Assembly (NCBI GenBank): GCA_013215655.1
Contig: JABSOX010000005.1
Location: 1-36,707, forward strand
Direction: 5' to 3'
DNA: 36,707 nt
From: Colwellia sp.
GTDB lineage: Bacteria > Pseudomonadota > Gammaproteobacteria > Enterobacterales > Alteromonadaceae
In this document: positions 1 through 8,506 of the stretch, in pieces
How positions within the stretch are numbered: position 1 is the first letter of the stretch
Layout: each line of letters opens with the position of its first letter
Notes under the pieces: generated by a model
The model's input: the letters and a program-made list of their open reading frames with translations, nothing else
Told to the model about the DNA's origin: nothing
Databases searched by the model: none
Translations under genes and position numbers: made by a program

Positions 1-497
1 GAGATACCCTTTTCCTGATCTGAGCTCATATATGCGTCTATAGGCAGAGGGGAGCCTCCACAATTGCCACCCAGTACCGTTGTGATACCTTGGCGAATAC
101 CATTTTCCATATCAGGGTTTCTAAGAAGATTGTGATCAGCATGGCTATGCAAATCAATAAAACCAGGTGAGACCACCATGTTTTTAGCATTAATAATCCG
201 CTCTGCAGAAGCGGTGTTCAGTTTTCCGATGTGCATGATTTTGCCATTTTTTACAGCGATATCGGCAATAAAACCGGCTTTTCCACTGCCATCGATCACT
301 GTTCCGTTTTTTATCAAAATATCATAATGCACTGACGGGTCGTCAGTAGTGCCAGAACCGAGTACAGACTCAGGTGTAGATATAGAAGAGTCGTAATGAT
401 CATCTCTCGGTAAATAATCTGTATAGCTTGCCGCCTTGCTGGACATGGCAGCAACAATGTTGAGTAGTAAAATAAGTGTAATACACTGGAAAACCAT
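1..497 (-). CDS. D-aminoacylase-like amidohydrolase, N-terminal part (cut by window edge)
   Basis: Reading the minus strand from ATG at 497 gives 165 codons open to the window edge, so the C-terminal two thirds are missing. Residues 1-23 form a hydrophobic export signal. Residues 58-92 are the small beta domain of amidohydrolases (DILIKNGTVIDGSG). PGFIDLHSHAD at 111-121 supplies the metal ligands H117, H119 and D121, and GGNCGGS at 143-149 matches the cysteine motif of the N-acyl-D-amino-acid deacylase group. In that family the enzyme hydrolyses N-acyl-D-amino acids; here it would act in the periplasm. AAGGA lies 6-7 bases before the ATG. It is the next minus-strand gene after the TonB receptor (gap about 280 bases), so import of an acylated or D-residue-containing compound followed by periplasmic cleavage is a fair inference. 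A related dipeptidase or dihydroorotase-like enzyme is the alternative. Confidence 0.85.
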   Translation of the reverse strand, partial: MVFQCITLILLLNIVAAMSSKAASYTDYLPRDDHYDSSISTPESVLGSGTTDDPSVHYDILIKNGTVIDGSGKAGFIADIAVKNGKIMHIGKLNTASAERIINAKNMVVSPGFIDLHSHADHNLLRNPDMENGIRQGITTVLGGNCGGSPLPIDAYMSSDQEKGI

Positions 498-779
498 ATA
501 AGTTCCTTTAAAAGTCCGGCTAAAATAACAAACAATGAGTTTGTTCTTTGTGCTAAATTCTATTAATTATCCAAGGGTAGCCGTGTGTCTTTATTTCTCT
601 TTTAGCAAAGAATAATGCAAATTTAATTTTGTCAAACCATTGATTTATCGGCCACAAATTACCGATAGCAAAATATAGGTAGATAAATATGGTCCACTCA
701 ATAATTTACTTCCTAAAATTTATGAGCGACTAAAAAAGGGAATGAGGAAAACTTACCCCACCCCTTGGGATGTACTTCG

Positions 780-3689
780 TTAGAAACTATATGATGCTTT
801 TAAATAAAACGTCCTTAGTAGATGATCAACATATCGAGAATCATAACCCACGACACCAGCACCACCGCTCGAACGAATTGATAGTGGCGGACTTTGATTA
901 AAGACATTATTAACACCAAATACCAGTGTCAATTCGTCAGACTGTTGCCATTTTGTGACATAATTTGCCGTTAAATAATCAGCTACTTCGCGCTTAATTG
1001 CGTGTTCATATCGTCTTAAGAAGTCATCTGCATAAAGAATTCGACTACTATTTGCATTCCATTCTTGGTCTGTGTAGCCGCTTTTCCAGCTAAAATTCAG
1101 AGAATGGGTAAAATCACCAATAATAAAGGTATTGCTGAAGTTAATTTTATTTCTAAACGTAACATCTGCATCTATGCCAAATACACCAAGATTACTGTTA
1201 TAGGTTAGAGGATCTCCTTCTACTTCCGGCTCCTGTGAACGTTTATTTTCAATCATGTAAGTACCTCTTAACGAGGTTTCATAACGACCAAAGTCAAAAT
1301 CGGCTGAGAGGTTAAATGCCCAGTCAACGCCCTTGTGGTAAGACTTATCGATGTTAATACTTGTATCAATAAAAGTCAGTAAGTCACGTTCTTGGGTAGC
1401 ATTATAAAATAAGCCAAAAGCTTCGCGATATTTTTCAGGGTTAACTAGGAATGCTTGCTCCTCGGTCACACCGCCAAGCCTATCTTCAATGGTTATTTGC
1501 CAGTAATCGATATTCATATCAAAACTTTGTGAGGGTGAATAAACAAAACCGACCGACTTTTGTACTGAAGTTTCCGGTCTTAAATCTGGATTTCCTCGGA
1601 AGGCAGTAGGGTATTGAGTTTGACCATCACAACCAACGTTCAAGGGGTCACTAGAGCTTGGGAATGGGCATACAAAGTTACTACCAGTTGAACCACCAAG
1701 ATCTAGCGGTGCCGCTAAGGTATCCATAGAGGCTGTTTTAAACCCCGTTCCTTGAGAAGCACGAATTAATAATTCGTCGGTGGGACGATAAGCAATACTT
1801 AGCTTGTAAGTGGTTTCGCTGACATCATCATTGATTTCTGAATAAGCCTCCCGTTCATTATAAACCCATCCAGAACCGTTATTTTCAGGAGGCTCAGTAT
1901 AAGAAGAGGTAATCGCACCAATATTGTCATAACGATAAGCCGCAGTAATCTCTAGGCCGTCAATAACCGGTATCACGGTTTCAACGAACATACCATAAGT
2001 TTCACGAGATAAATCATACAAGGTACTGGCAGATTGACCTTGCATGACTTCTTCCAGGTTATCTTGGTTAGCACCGGTTACATAAGAAACTTCACGATAA
2101 TCAAAACCCGTGGCAACATACATTTCACCAGCGGGAAGCTCGGCAATAGCGCCCGATAATTGCCCTTGTATCGCTAAAGAGTCGGTATCAGTAGTAACAT
2201 AGTCTTGTGAATTAAGATTTATTGCATCAATCGCTGCAACGGCTGCTGATGATTGTTGACCAACAGGAAGAAAGGGGTTGATAATCAATGTCGGGCTGTT
2301 AAGCAATTCACCAAGACCTTCCGCTTCGATATAGCCACTTAAACGGTTTTGGCTTCTGGAACTATCAGAATAAGTAACCGAAGTATCATAATACCAATCA
2401 GTTCCCACGGCATTAAAATCTCCGTTTGTCCCTAGGGTAAAATTGAAGGCGTCGACGGTAAATTCTCTGGTACGAGGTCCACCTGGAGCAATACGCCAGC
2501 GTAGTCTCGCTCTATTTAAATTATCGCGTTGCTCTGCCGTCAATACCTCTGCACCCGGAGTATCATTTAACAGCAACTCACTGACAATCGCGGAATCCAT
2601 ATCTAGGGCCATGCCACTTACGAAATTGGCCGCTGCCCGAGAAATACTTTTAGTTTTTGACAATAAAAGTGAAGTGTAGAGTTCCATATTATCACTGATA
2701 GTATACGCGCCGTTAACGAGGAAGGTATCAACTGACTTTTCAGGAAAAATATCAACTGCTTCAGTAAAGTCGTAAAGACAACGTTCCTGAATTCTTGAGG
2801 AAGTAGCAGAATCTTGCGGTATGTTATATTCTGCACATTCACCATTACCCTGTAGCGGATCAGCTCGGTAACCATTCATTCTCCACTCTGGAAGGTCACC
2901 ATCAAATCTTAAATCGAAGTTTGCAGGTGCTGCATTGCTTGATAGTCGGGTAAATACTAATTTTTCTCCGCCATAGTCAAACCCAACGATACCTGTCTTA
3001 CCATAATCTCTTTGCGTAGACTTTAACTGCGCTTGTGAGTCATGGCTATAAGATAAAACAAAATTATAGTTGTCACCATTAATACCATGAGTAATGGCAA
3101 AATGATTACTCTCACCACCATCTTGTTGTGGTTGCGAAATTTTCGCTTCAACTTTAGTGCCTTCAAAGTTTGTTTTTAGAATGAAATTGACAACACCAGT
3201 AATCGCATCTGCACCATAAATGGCAGAAGCACCATCGGTTAATACTTCAACACGCTCAATGGCTGCAATAGGAATAGAGGAGATATCGACGGTATTACTG
3301 CTACTGTGAGACGCCATACGTTTGCCATTAAGCAAAACGAGTGTGTATGAAGCTCCTAAACCACGCAAAGAAGCGGTTTCTTGCCCTGAAGTATTATTCA
3401 TTGCTGCACCAACAGCCGTATATCCTTGCATCGCAGGGATTTTACTGATCAGTTCACCCGTGGTATTAATGCCTTGCGCGGCGATTGAGTCAGCATCAAA
3501 GACCATAACTGGTAATACATTTTCCACGTCAGTTCGTTTAATTGCTGAGCCAGTGATAGCTATTCTTTCAACTTCTTGCAGTTCTTCTGCATAAGTCGGT
3601 ACAGAACTCAGTGCAGTTATGATGGCAATAGCTGTTGTTGACAGTGATAATCTTGATATCTTAGATAGACTAAGTTTGTCAGTTTTCAT
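780..3689 (-). CDS. TonB-dependent outer-membrane receptor
   Basis: This 969-residue protein has a cleavable signal peptide (cut probably after A34). A TonB-box-like ERIAITGS segment follows at about 41-48. The plug domain spans roughly 50-170, with the typical LRGLGASYTLVLLNGKR and GASAIYGADAITGVVNFILK stretches. The remaining ~800 residues form a barrel ending in aromatic F (LKASYSF), the usual C-terminus of outer-membrane barrels. AGGGGA precedes the ATG. Receptors of this length without a siderophore-type signature are often used for carbohydrates, peptides or other nutrients in Alteromonadales; the substrate cannot be read from sequence. Neighbours hint at it: an exported D-aminoacylase-like hydrolase downstream on the same strand and a divergent membrane-bound regulator upstream. 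No N-terminal signalling domain for sigma/anti-sigma control is visible, so regulation by the divergent gene is more likely. Confidence 0.95.
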   Translation of the reverse strand: MKTDKLSLSKISRLSLSTTAIAIITALSSVPTYAEELQEVERIAITGSAIKRTDVENVLPVMVFDADSIAAQGINTTGELISKIPAMQGYTAVGAAMNNTSGQETASLRGLGASYTLVLLNGKRMASHSSSNTVDISSIPIAAIERVEVLTDGASAIYGADAITGVVNFILKTNFEGTKVEAKISQPQQDGGESNHFAITHGINGDNYNFVLSYSHDSQAQLKSTQRDYGKTGIVGFDYGGEKLVFTRLSSNAAPANFDLRFDGDLPEWRMNGYRADPLQGNGECAEYNIPQDSATSSRIQERCLYDFTEAVDIFPEKSVDTFLVNGAYTISDNMELYTSLLLSKTKSISRAAANFVSGMALDMDSAIVSELLLNDTPGAEVLTAEQRDNLNRARLRWRIAPGGPRTREFTVDAFNFTLGTNGDFNAVGTDWYYDTSVTYSDSSRSQNRLSGYIEAEGLGELLNSPTLIINPFLPVGQQSSAAVAAIDAINLNSQDYVTTDTDSLAIQGQLSGAIAELPAGEMYVATGFDYREVSYVTGANQDNLEEVMQGQSASTLYDLSRETYGMFVETVIPVIDGLEITAAYRYDNIGAITSSYTEPPENNGSGWVYNEREAYSEINDDVSETTYKLSIAYRPTDELLIRASQGTGFKTASMDTLAAPLDLGGSTGSNFVCPFPSSSDPLNVGCDGQTQYPTAFRGNPDLRPETSVQKSVGFVYSPSQSFDMNIDYWQITIEDRLGGVTEEQAFLVNPEKYREAFGLFYNATQERDLLTFIDTSINIDKSYHKGVDWAFNLSADFDFGRYETSLRGTYMIENKRSQEPEVEGDPLTYNSNLGVFGIDADVTFRNKINFSNTFIIGDFTHSLNFSWKSGYTDQEWNANSSRILYADDFLRRYEHAIKREVADYLTANYVTKWQQSDELTLVFGVNNVFNQSPPLSIRSSGGAGVVGYDSRYVDHLLRTFYLKASYSF

Positions 3690-4149
3690 TTATATTTCCC
3701 CTAATATCGATCAGACACAACGTCCGTTCATTTTCAAATGGGCTTTAATCCCATAACTTCTTTACACTCACCAACTATCGCGATTATTTCTTTATTTTCA
3801 TTACGATTTTTCTGTGGTGCAGCTTGTTTTAAATGATCGGTAATCTAACTACAATCTCGAAAAAGCCTTTTAATTCTCGTTTATAGATAATTTTTATATA
3901 ATTTTTATATTGTTTATTAAAACAATGTGTTAGTGGTTGTTTTTAGAGGTAAAATAAGAGGTAAAATAAAAATAATGAAATTGATAACTTGGTTTGTTAC
4001 AGTATTAGTATTGGGAATACAGCTAGTCAGCTATCTAAAATTAACAGGATAGGTTGAGCCAGAATACAACTAAGAAAAAGTTAATTAATTGTTCACGAAT
4101 AAATAATAAAAATACAAAAAATACAAAAAATAAGAATTAATCGTAACTA
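3690..4149. promoter_or_regulatory. Divergent intergenic region between TonB receptor and regulator
   Basis: This 460-base AT-rich gap must hold promoters for both the receptor (minus) and the regulator (plus). I see no confident -35/-10 pair. It contains a short tandem duplication around 3945-3968 (GAGGTAAAATAA twice). It also holds a 25-codon hydrophobic reading frame at 3975-4052 (starting MKLITWFVTVLVL) whose nearest purine-rich element is about 16 bases upstream, too far for a normal ribosome site. The small frame could be a leader peptide or chance. Confidence 0.4.
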
Positions 4150-6255
4150 ATGAGAAAAGATACAACCTATTTTATAAGAGACTGTAATGTTATTCCGGAT
4201 GAGAATTGCCTGCTGTTCAAAGGCACTTCAAGGGAAAAGTTGCAGCCTAAAGTTATCGAGGTATTAAATTTACTTGCCAAGAATTATCCTCGAGTTATCT
4301 CCCGTGAAGAAATAATCCATGAAATTTGGGATGACAATGCTCCTGTAGGTGAACAGGCTTTGACCAATGCCATATGGAATCTCCGACAAATTTTTCGTAA
4401 GTATTATGGTGAAATACCATTCATTAGTACTATACATAAATCTGGTTATAAATTATCAGCCAAGCCTGTTTTTCATAATATAGATACTGTTAAAAAAAAT
4501 TCACGGAGAATTGACTATCGATTAATGATTATCATCAGTATTTTTGTAACAACAATTCTTTTAATAGCGACATTTCTTTATCCGAATAAAATACAAGAGC
4601 CCGAAAAAATTGTTGTTGAATCTATTACTACTGAATCTGGCAGAGAGGTATTTCCTGCCTTATCTCCCGATAATAGACATGTAGCATTTAAATGGGTTCG
4701 GGCAGGTTATTCTATTGATCTGTATATGAAAGATCTGACACAACCAGATTTACCTATAAAGAGACTTACTTTTGATGATGAACCAGAAGGTGCGCCCGTT
4801 TGGTCTGCCGATGGCAAACATCTCTACTTCCAGAAATTCTCTGACTCTTCTAATAATGCAGATTGCAAAATTGTTGAATTAACTTTACTCAATGGCGCTG
4901 AAAAGACCATTGCTAATTGTGCAAAAGTACAGTTTCCTCATATTGCCATATCTGATGATGGAACTCAGCTCGCTTATCTAACCCTCATAGAATATAACCC
5001 ACATATAGGTATTGCAATTATTGAGCTCAATGACCTGGCAAAATCGCCCAGAATCATTGCCTGTAATTCCAACTGTAAATTTATAAATCGTGATTTATCC
5101 TTTTCAAAAGATGGGCAGAAACTCGCTGTCGCTAGGCGATTTAATGAATATAACGAAAATATATTCATTATTGATTTGAAGTCAGGTGCGGAAACCCAAA
5201 TCACCAATGAGTTTTATGACATTGTCGGTTTAACTTGGCATTCAGATAATAGACACATTATCTTTGGTGCCCAGTATTCTGATTTTAGAAAGGGATTTAT
5301 GGTCAACATTGATTCTAAAGTTATTAAGCCGTTGGGCATTGATGGATTCGCTTTTCCAAATATAAACAAAAACAACGATTTTTTGCTCTATCATGATAGG
5401 GCTAGCAAGTCGCATATTGGCTCTTTATCACTTGCTAAAGACAAAAAGTCTACATTATTCCCTTTGATATTATCGGATTACAGTCATAAAAATCAGGATT
5501 ATTCGAAAATTCATAACAAAATTACTTATACCTCAAACCAATCTGGATCACATGAAATTTGGGTATCAGATATCTTAGGCAAAGTAAGAGAACAATTAAC
5601 ATTCTTGGAAAAAGAGCTCACTTCACCAAAATGGTCAAACAATGGTAAATTGATTGCGTTCAGTGCACCGAATGAAAAACATACAGGGAATTTAATCTAT
5701 ATATTGAATGTCGAAACAAAGAAATTTTCCGCAATATCCACGCCTTTTAATATTCATGGCCGACCTACTTGGAGTTCTGACGACTCCGGAATAATTTCTT
5801 ATGCGATTAAAGAGGGTCAGAAAAATTTATTTCTTTTCCCACTTGCTGGGGGAGAGCCGACACAACTCACCGAGAATGGTGGCATTGTTGGAAAATTGCA
5901 TTCAAATGGAGATTTATATTTTACTCGTCAAGATAGTACCATCTGGGTTAAATCTTTGTCGTCCGATGTTCCTGCTCTGCAACTGTTAAAATCCGAAGGT
6001 TTTGCTGCTCGTTATTTATGGGAACTTACAGAGAAAGGAATTTATTATTTCATTGAAATGGAAAACCGTTATCAAATAAAATTCTATGATATCGCCACCT
6101 CAACGACCTCAGCCGTTATTGATTTACCTTGGCTTGCCGATAATAAATACCGTTCATTTTCTTTTGTTGAAGACGAGGAACTATTGCTATTAACTGTCGA
6201 AGATTTCCCTCAGGCTGATATTAAAAAACTTACCCACTTTTTATTAAAGGAGTAA
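4150..6255 (+). CDS. Membrane-anchored winged-helix regulator with TolB/PD40 propeller (CadC/ToxR-like)
   Basis: Residues 20-105 are an OmpR/PhoB-type winged helix (PKVIEVLNLLAKNYPRVISR, then ALTNAIWNLRQIF, then the wing STIHKSGYKL). A single transmembrane segment lies at about 124-144. The rest, residues 150-701, is a sensor domain with repeated PALSPDNRHVAF, PVWSADGKHLYF, LSFSKDGQKLAV and PTWSSDDSGIIS blades typical of TolB/PD40 beta-propellers. The architecture is that of a one-component regulator: the propeller sits in the periplasm and the winged helix binds DNA in the cytoplasm. Such proteins are common next to TonB receptors and exported hydrolases in Alteromonadales and Shewanellaceae. 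It is divergent from the receptor at 780-3689 and is its likely controller (inference). The ribosome site is weak (AAGAA about 10 bases upstream). Confidence 0.9.
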   Translation: MRKDTTYFIRDCNVIPDENCLLFKGTSREKLQPKVIEVLNLLAKNYPRVISREEIIHEIWDDNAPVGEQALTNAIWNLRQIFRKYYGEIPFISTIHKSGYKLSAKPVFHNIDTVKKNSRRIDYRLMIIISIFVTTILLIATFLYPNKIQEPEKIVVESITTESGREVFPALSPDNRHVAFKWVRAGYSIDLYMKDLTQPDLPIKRLTFDDEPEGAPVWSADGKHLYFQKFSDSSNNADCKIVELTLLNGAEKTIANCAKVQFPHIAISDDGTQLAYLTLIEYNPHIGIAIIELNDLAKSPRIIACNSNCKFINRDLSFSKDGQKLAVARRFNEYNENIFIIDLKSGAETQITNEFYDIVGLTWHSDNRHIIFGAQYSDFRKGFMVNIDSKVIKPLGIDGFAFPNINKNNDFLLYHDRASKSHIGSLSLAKDKKSTLFPLILSDYSHKNQDYSKIHNKITYTSNQSGSHEIWVSDILGKVREQLTFLEKELTSPKWSNNGKLIAFSAPNEKHTGNLIYILNVETKKFSAISTPFNIHGRPTWSSDDSGIISYAIKEGQKNLFLFPLAGGEPTQLTENGGIVGKLHSNGDLYFTRQDSTIWVKSLSSDVPALQLLKSEGFAARYLWELTEKGIYYFIEMENRYQIKFYDIATSTTSAVIDLPWLADNKYRSFSFVEDEELLLLTVEDFPQADIKKLTHFLLKE

Positions 6256-6338
6256 TTAACTTTACAAGCGAAATGTACATTTCATATTTAAATATTTATG
6301 TCTGCTTATGTTTCGAACGGAGACCTATTTTTTAGCGA

Positions 6339-6449
6339 TTGCAGCTAATAGCTTTAGTCTGCTTCGTGGTGTTTGCTGACCCTTTGAACAAATGATTTAA
6401 TCGGAAATTATTTGCTTCGATGAAAGGATCACTTTGTGCGCAAAGCGGA
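6339..6449 (+). repeat. Decayed copy of the interspersed structured repeat (copy J)
   Basis: The left part (GCAGCTAATAGC, then CGTGGTGTTTGCTGACCCTT) and the right end (GGATCACTTTGTGCGCA at about 6427-6443) match other copies; the middle is eroded. It lies in the 935-base gap 6256-7190. The rest of that gap shows no gene and, apart from the sigma-54 promoter near its right end, no other recognised feature. Confidence 0.55.
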
Positions 6450-7090
6450 AACTTTTGGTATCAACATCATACCTTCCGCAGCTAGCCAATAGCTGACGTT
6501 AGCATTGAAATTACTAACGGCTTCTCAGAGCCTAGCGCAGTTGTCAAATGAATTTAAAGTACCTTTACCCCCAAACATTCGTTAACAACGGATGAATACT
6601 CAGTTAGTTAGGCGAACCACGTTTATTCTTACTACATTCACGGTTGATTTCACCAATATTTAATTGTTAGTTTTTCATATTAAACCAACAACTTGAGCAC
6701 TTAGTTATAACAAAGGATAAAAGAGTAAACTAACTGTTCACAAGTCAGTTGCTAGGTGGTGAGTTTGAATTGTATTTACTGCTCTGTAGCGGTGTTAATG
6801 TGATTAGTTACAACAATTAGCACCAGTGAGTTTTAATCAATTACATTACTGAAACTGTCATTATAGATAGGTAATGCGTGATTATATCAATGATATATCT
6901 ATCGTTGTTAGTCCATTTTAAGCATTTAATTGTGTAAAAATACTGAGATCAATTTAGATGAACATTCGTAAATTTTATGTAACATATTCAACTGGTTGAT
7001 AAGAGCTTTGGTGTCGGGTTATTTTACAGTATTACTTTATTTAAAATTGTTCAATTTATCATCATATTGAAATTGTTTAATATTTAAGTT

Positions 7091-7108
7091 TTGGTATGTT
7101 TTTTGCTG
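7091..7108 (+). promoter_or_regulatory. Sigma-54 (RpoN) type -24/-12 promoter of the PEP-CTERM gene
   Basis: The site reads TTGGTATGTTTTTTGCTG. It has GG at 7093-7094 and GC at 7105-7106, separated by exactly ten bases, and agrees with TGGYRYR-N4-TTGCW at nearly every position. Transcription would begin near 7118, giving a leader of about 70 bases before ATG 7191. An imperfect inverted pair TTCAAT (7050-7055)/ATTGAA (7066-7071) lies just upstream and could be an activator site. PEP-CTERM genes are known to be driven in several proteobacteria by RpoN with the PrsK/PrsR system. Confidence 0.7.
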
Positions 7109-7190
7109 AACAGGTGAAAAGGGAGTAATAACTTACTATTTTAACTATTACCTACCAAAAAAACTGAAAGGGACTAAAAAGGAAAACAAC

Positions 7191-7853
7191 ATGAAATTTA
7201 AATTTTTAAATATTATTTGGATAAGTTTGATACTGTCTGCAAGCTGTTTGGTTAACAATGCAAATGCTGGATTAATTCAGGATGGAGAGATAATTACTGA
7301 CACAGAAACTAATAACGAATGGTTTACACTTACGAGCACACTCGGCTTTTCATATAACGAAATGCTTTTAAATTTTATGGATATTAATAGCAAGTTTTAC
7401 GGTTTTTCATATGCAACATTTAGTGATCTAGAAACACTTATTAATGGTCAAGGATACACTGGTAATTATGCAATGCCTGATTATAATTCAGGGAATATGT
7501 CTGCCGCACAGTTATTACTCACTACTTTTGGGCAGACAGGTAGTAACGTAGCAGCAAGATCAGACGGTATGTTCCAAACTGACAGCGTTGGGTTCGCTAA
7601 TTGGTTGGTAGTATTACCCTCGTATAACTGGAACGGACCTGGAGCAACTGCTGTTATAGCATACGATGCAACAGGGTGGGGACCTCATCGCGCTGTTGCT
7701 GGATGGGGTAACGGTAATGATATGGGCAGTTGGATCTTTAAGGCTGACGAACCTATCACAGGTACAGCAAATGTTCCTGAGCCATCTACACTCGCTATTT
7801 TCGCATTAGGAATGATTGGGTTAGCATCACGTCGATTTAAGAAACAACCTTAA
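7191..7853 (+). CDS. PEP-CTERM sorting-domain exported protein
   Basis: This 220-residue protein has a signal peptide ending near A26. Its body is Gly/Asn/Trp-rich with no catalytic motif that I recognise. The C-terminal sorting tail is textbook: VPEPSTLAIFALG at 195-207, a hydrophobic helix, then the basic end SRRFKK. In this family the tail is recognised by an exosortase (EpsH/XrtA type) and the protein is delivered to the surface, usually in exopolysaccharide-producing cells. No exosortase or EPS gene lies in this window, so the sorting machinery must be elsewhere. The gene stands alone between a sigma-54 promoter and a terminator. AAAGGAAAACAAC precedes the ATG. The body opens with DGEIITDTETNNEWF, a pattern seen in PEP-CTERM proteins of marine gammaproteobacteria; the function is unknown. 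Confidence 0.92.
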   Translation: MKFKFLNIIWISLILSASCLVNNANAGLIQDGEIITDTETNNEWFTLTSTLGFSYNEMLLNFMDINSKFYGFSYATFSDLETLINGQGYTGNYAMPDYNSGNMSAAQLLLTTFGQTGSNVAARSDGMFQTDSVGFANWLVVLPSYNWNGPGATAVIAYDATGWGPHRAVAGWGNGNDMGSWIFKADEPITGTANVPEPSTLAIFALGMIGLASRRFKKQP

Positions 7854-7880
7854 TATAGTTTTTATTATGTGATTCTAGAA

Positions 7881-7914
7881 AAACATCAATTGTCATGATT
7901 GGTGTTTTTTTTGT
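7881..7914 (+). terminator. Intrinsic terminator after the PEP-CTERM gene
   Basis: ACATCAAT (7883-7890) pairs with ATTGGTGT (7898-7905), allowing one G-U pair, and is followed by a run of eight T. It starts about 25 bases after the stop codon. Confidence 0.8.
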
Positions 7915-8189
7915 TTCTGGTGATTGGTTAATTAGGTTATTTCACCTTTAAACCACCACCCTAAGATTAAGTATCCTTTGCTATGCCATATTTGTAAAAG
8001 ACTTCAGACACTTTAACTTAATATTCAGCACTGCTACGTCATTTTTATAATTTTGGCAACATTTCATTCACAAAAACCTATCCTTTTGCGAATAGTTGTC
8101 GCAATCATTGCAGTTAGATAAGCCAAGCCTAACGTCCGGTTTCGTATCAAAGGGGTCGTTAGGAGGGATGATTTTTACACATGAATTTA

Positions 8190-8343
8190 GACCGCTTTGT
8201 GGTGCTAACTGACCTTAAAATCAATTATCCTAATGACCGTTTTGTCGGATAAATCGACAATTACCATAAAAGAAATTAAGGGGCGCTTTTGAGCACAAAG
8301 CGGTCGTTAGCAAGATTTCCTGAGATGATCACTTTGTGCGCAC
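8190..8343 (+). repeat. Interspersed structured repeat, copy A (most complete)
   Basis: This copy is used as the reference. It contains four versions of one motif: GACCGCTTTGTGG (8190-8202, +), TAATGACCGTTTTGT (8231-8245, +), ACAAAGCGGTCGTTA (8295-8309, -) and GATCACTTTGTGC (8327-8339, +). The minus-strand version can pair with any of the plus versions. A small stem TTGTCG (8242-8247)/CGACAA (8255-8260) and a CCTTAA/TTAAGG pair sit inside. It lies in the gap 7854-8506; apart from the terminator at its start I see nothing else there. Confidence 0.85.
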
Positions 8344-8506
8344 AGTTGACGTTAACTACTGGCTATTCTTTGGGACTACTGATCGCTAAAAGGGGACGTT
8401 TACATTGTCAGAAAGTACATCAAGCATGACTAAGCAGCAGACATTGAGTCATTATAAATTATGGAAATTTTATTGACCTTTGTGCTTGGCATTAGAAAAT
8501 AGTTTA

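Noticed and set aside
314-535. 73-codon minus-strand frame
   Set aside because: It overlaps the amidohydrolase N-terminus in another frame; the amidohydrolase frame has clear family motifs, a signal peptide and a ribosome site.
780-3689. FecA-type receptor with an N-terminal signalling domain
   Set aside because: The plug domain begins directly after the signal peptide and TonB box; there is no ~80-residue signalling domain and no sigma/anti-sigma pair nearby.
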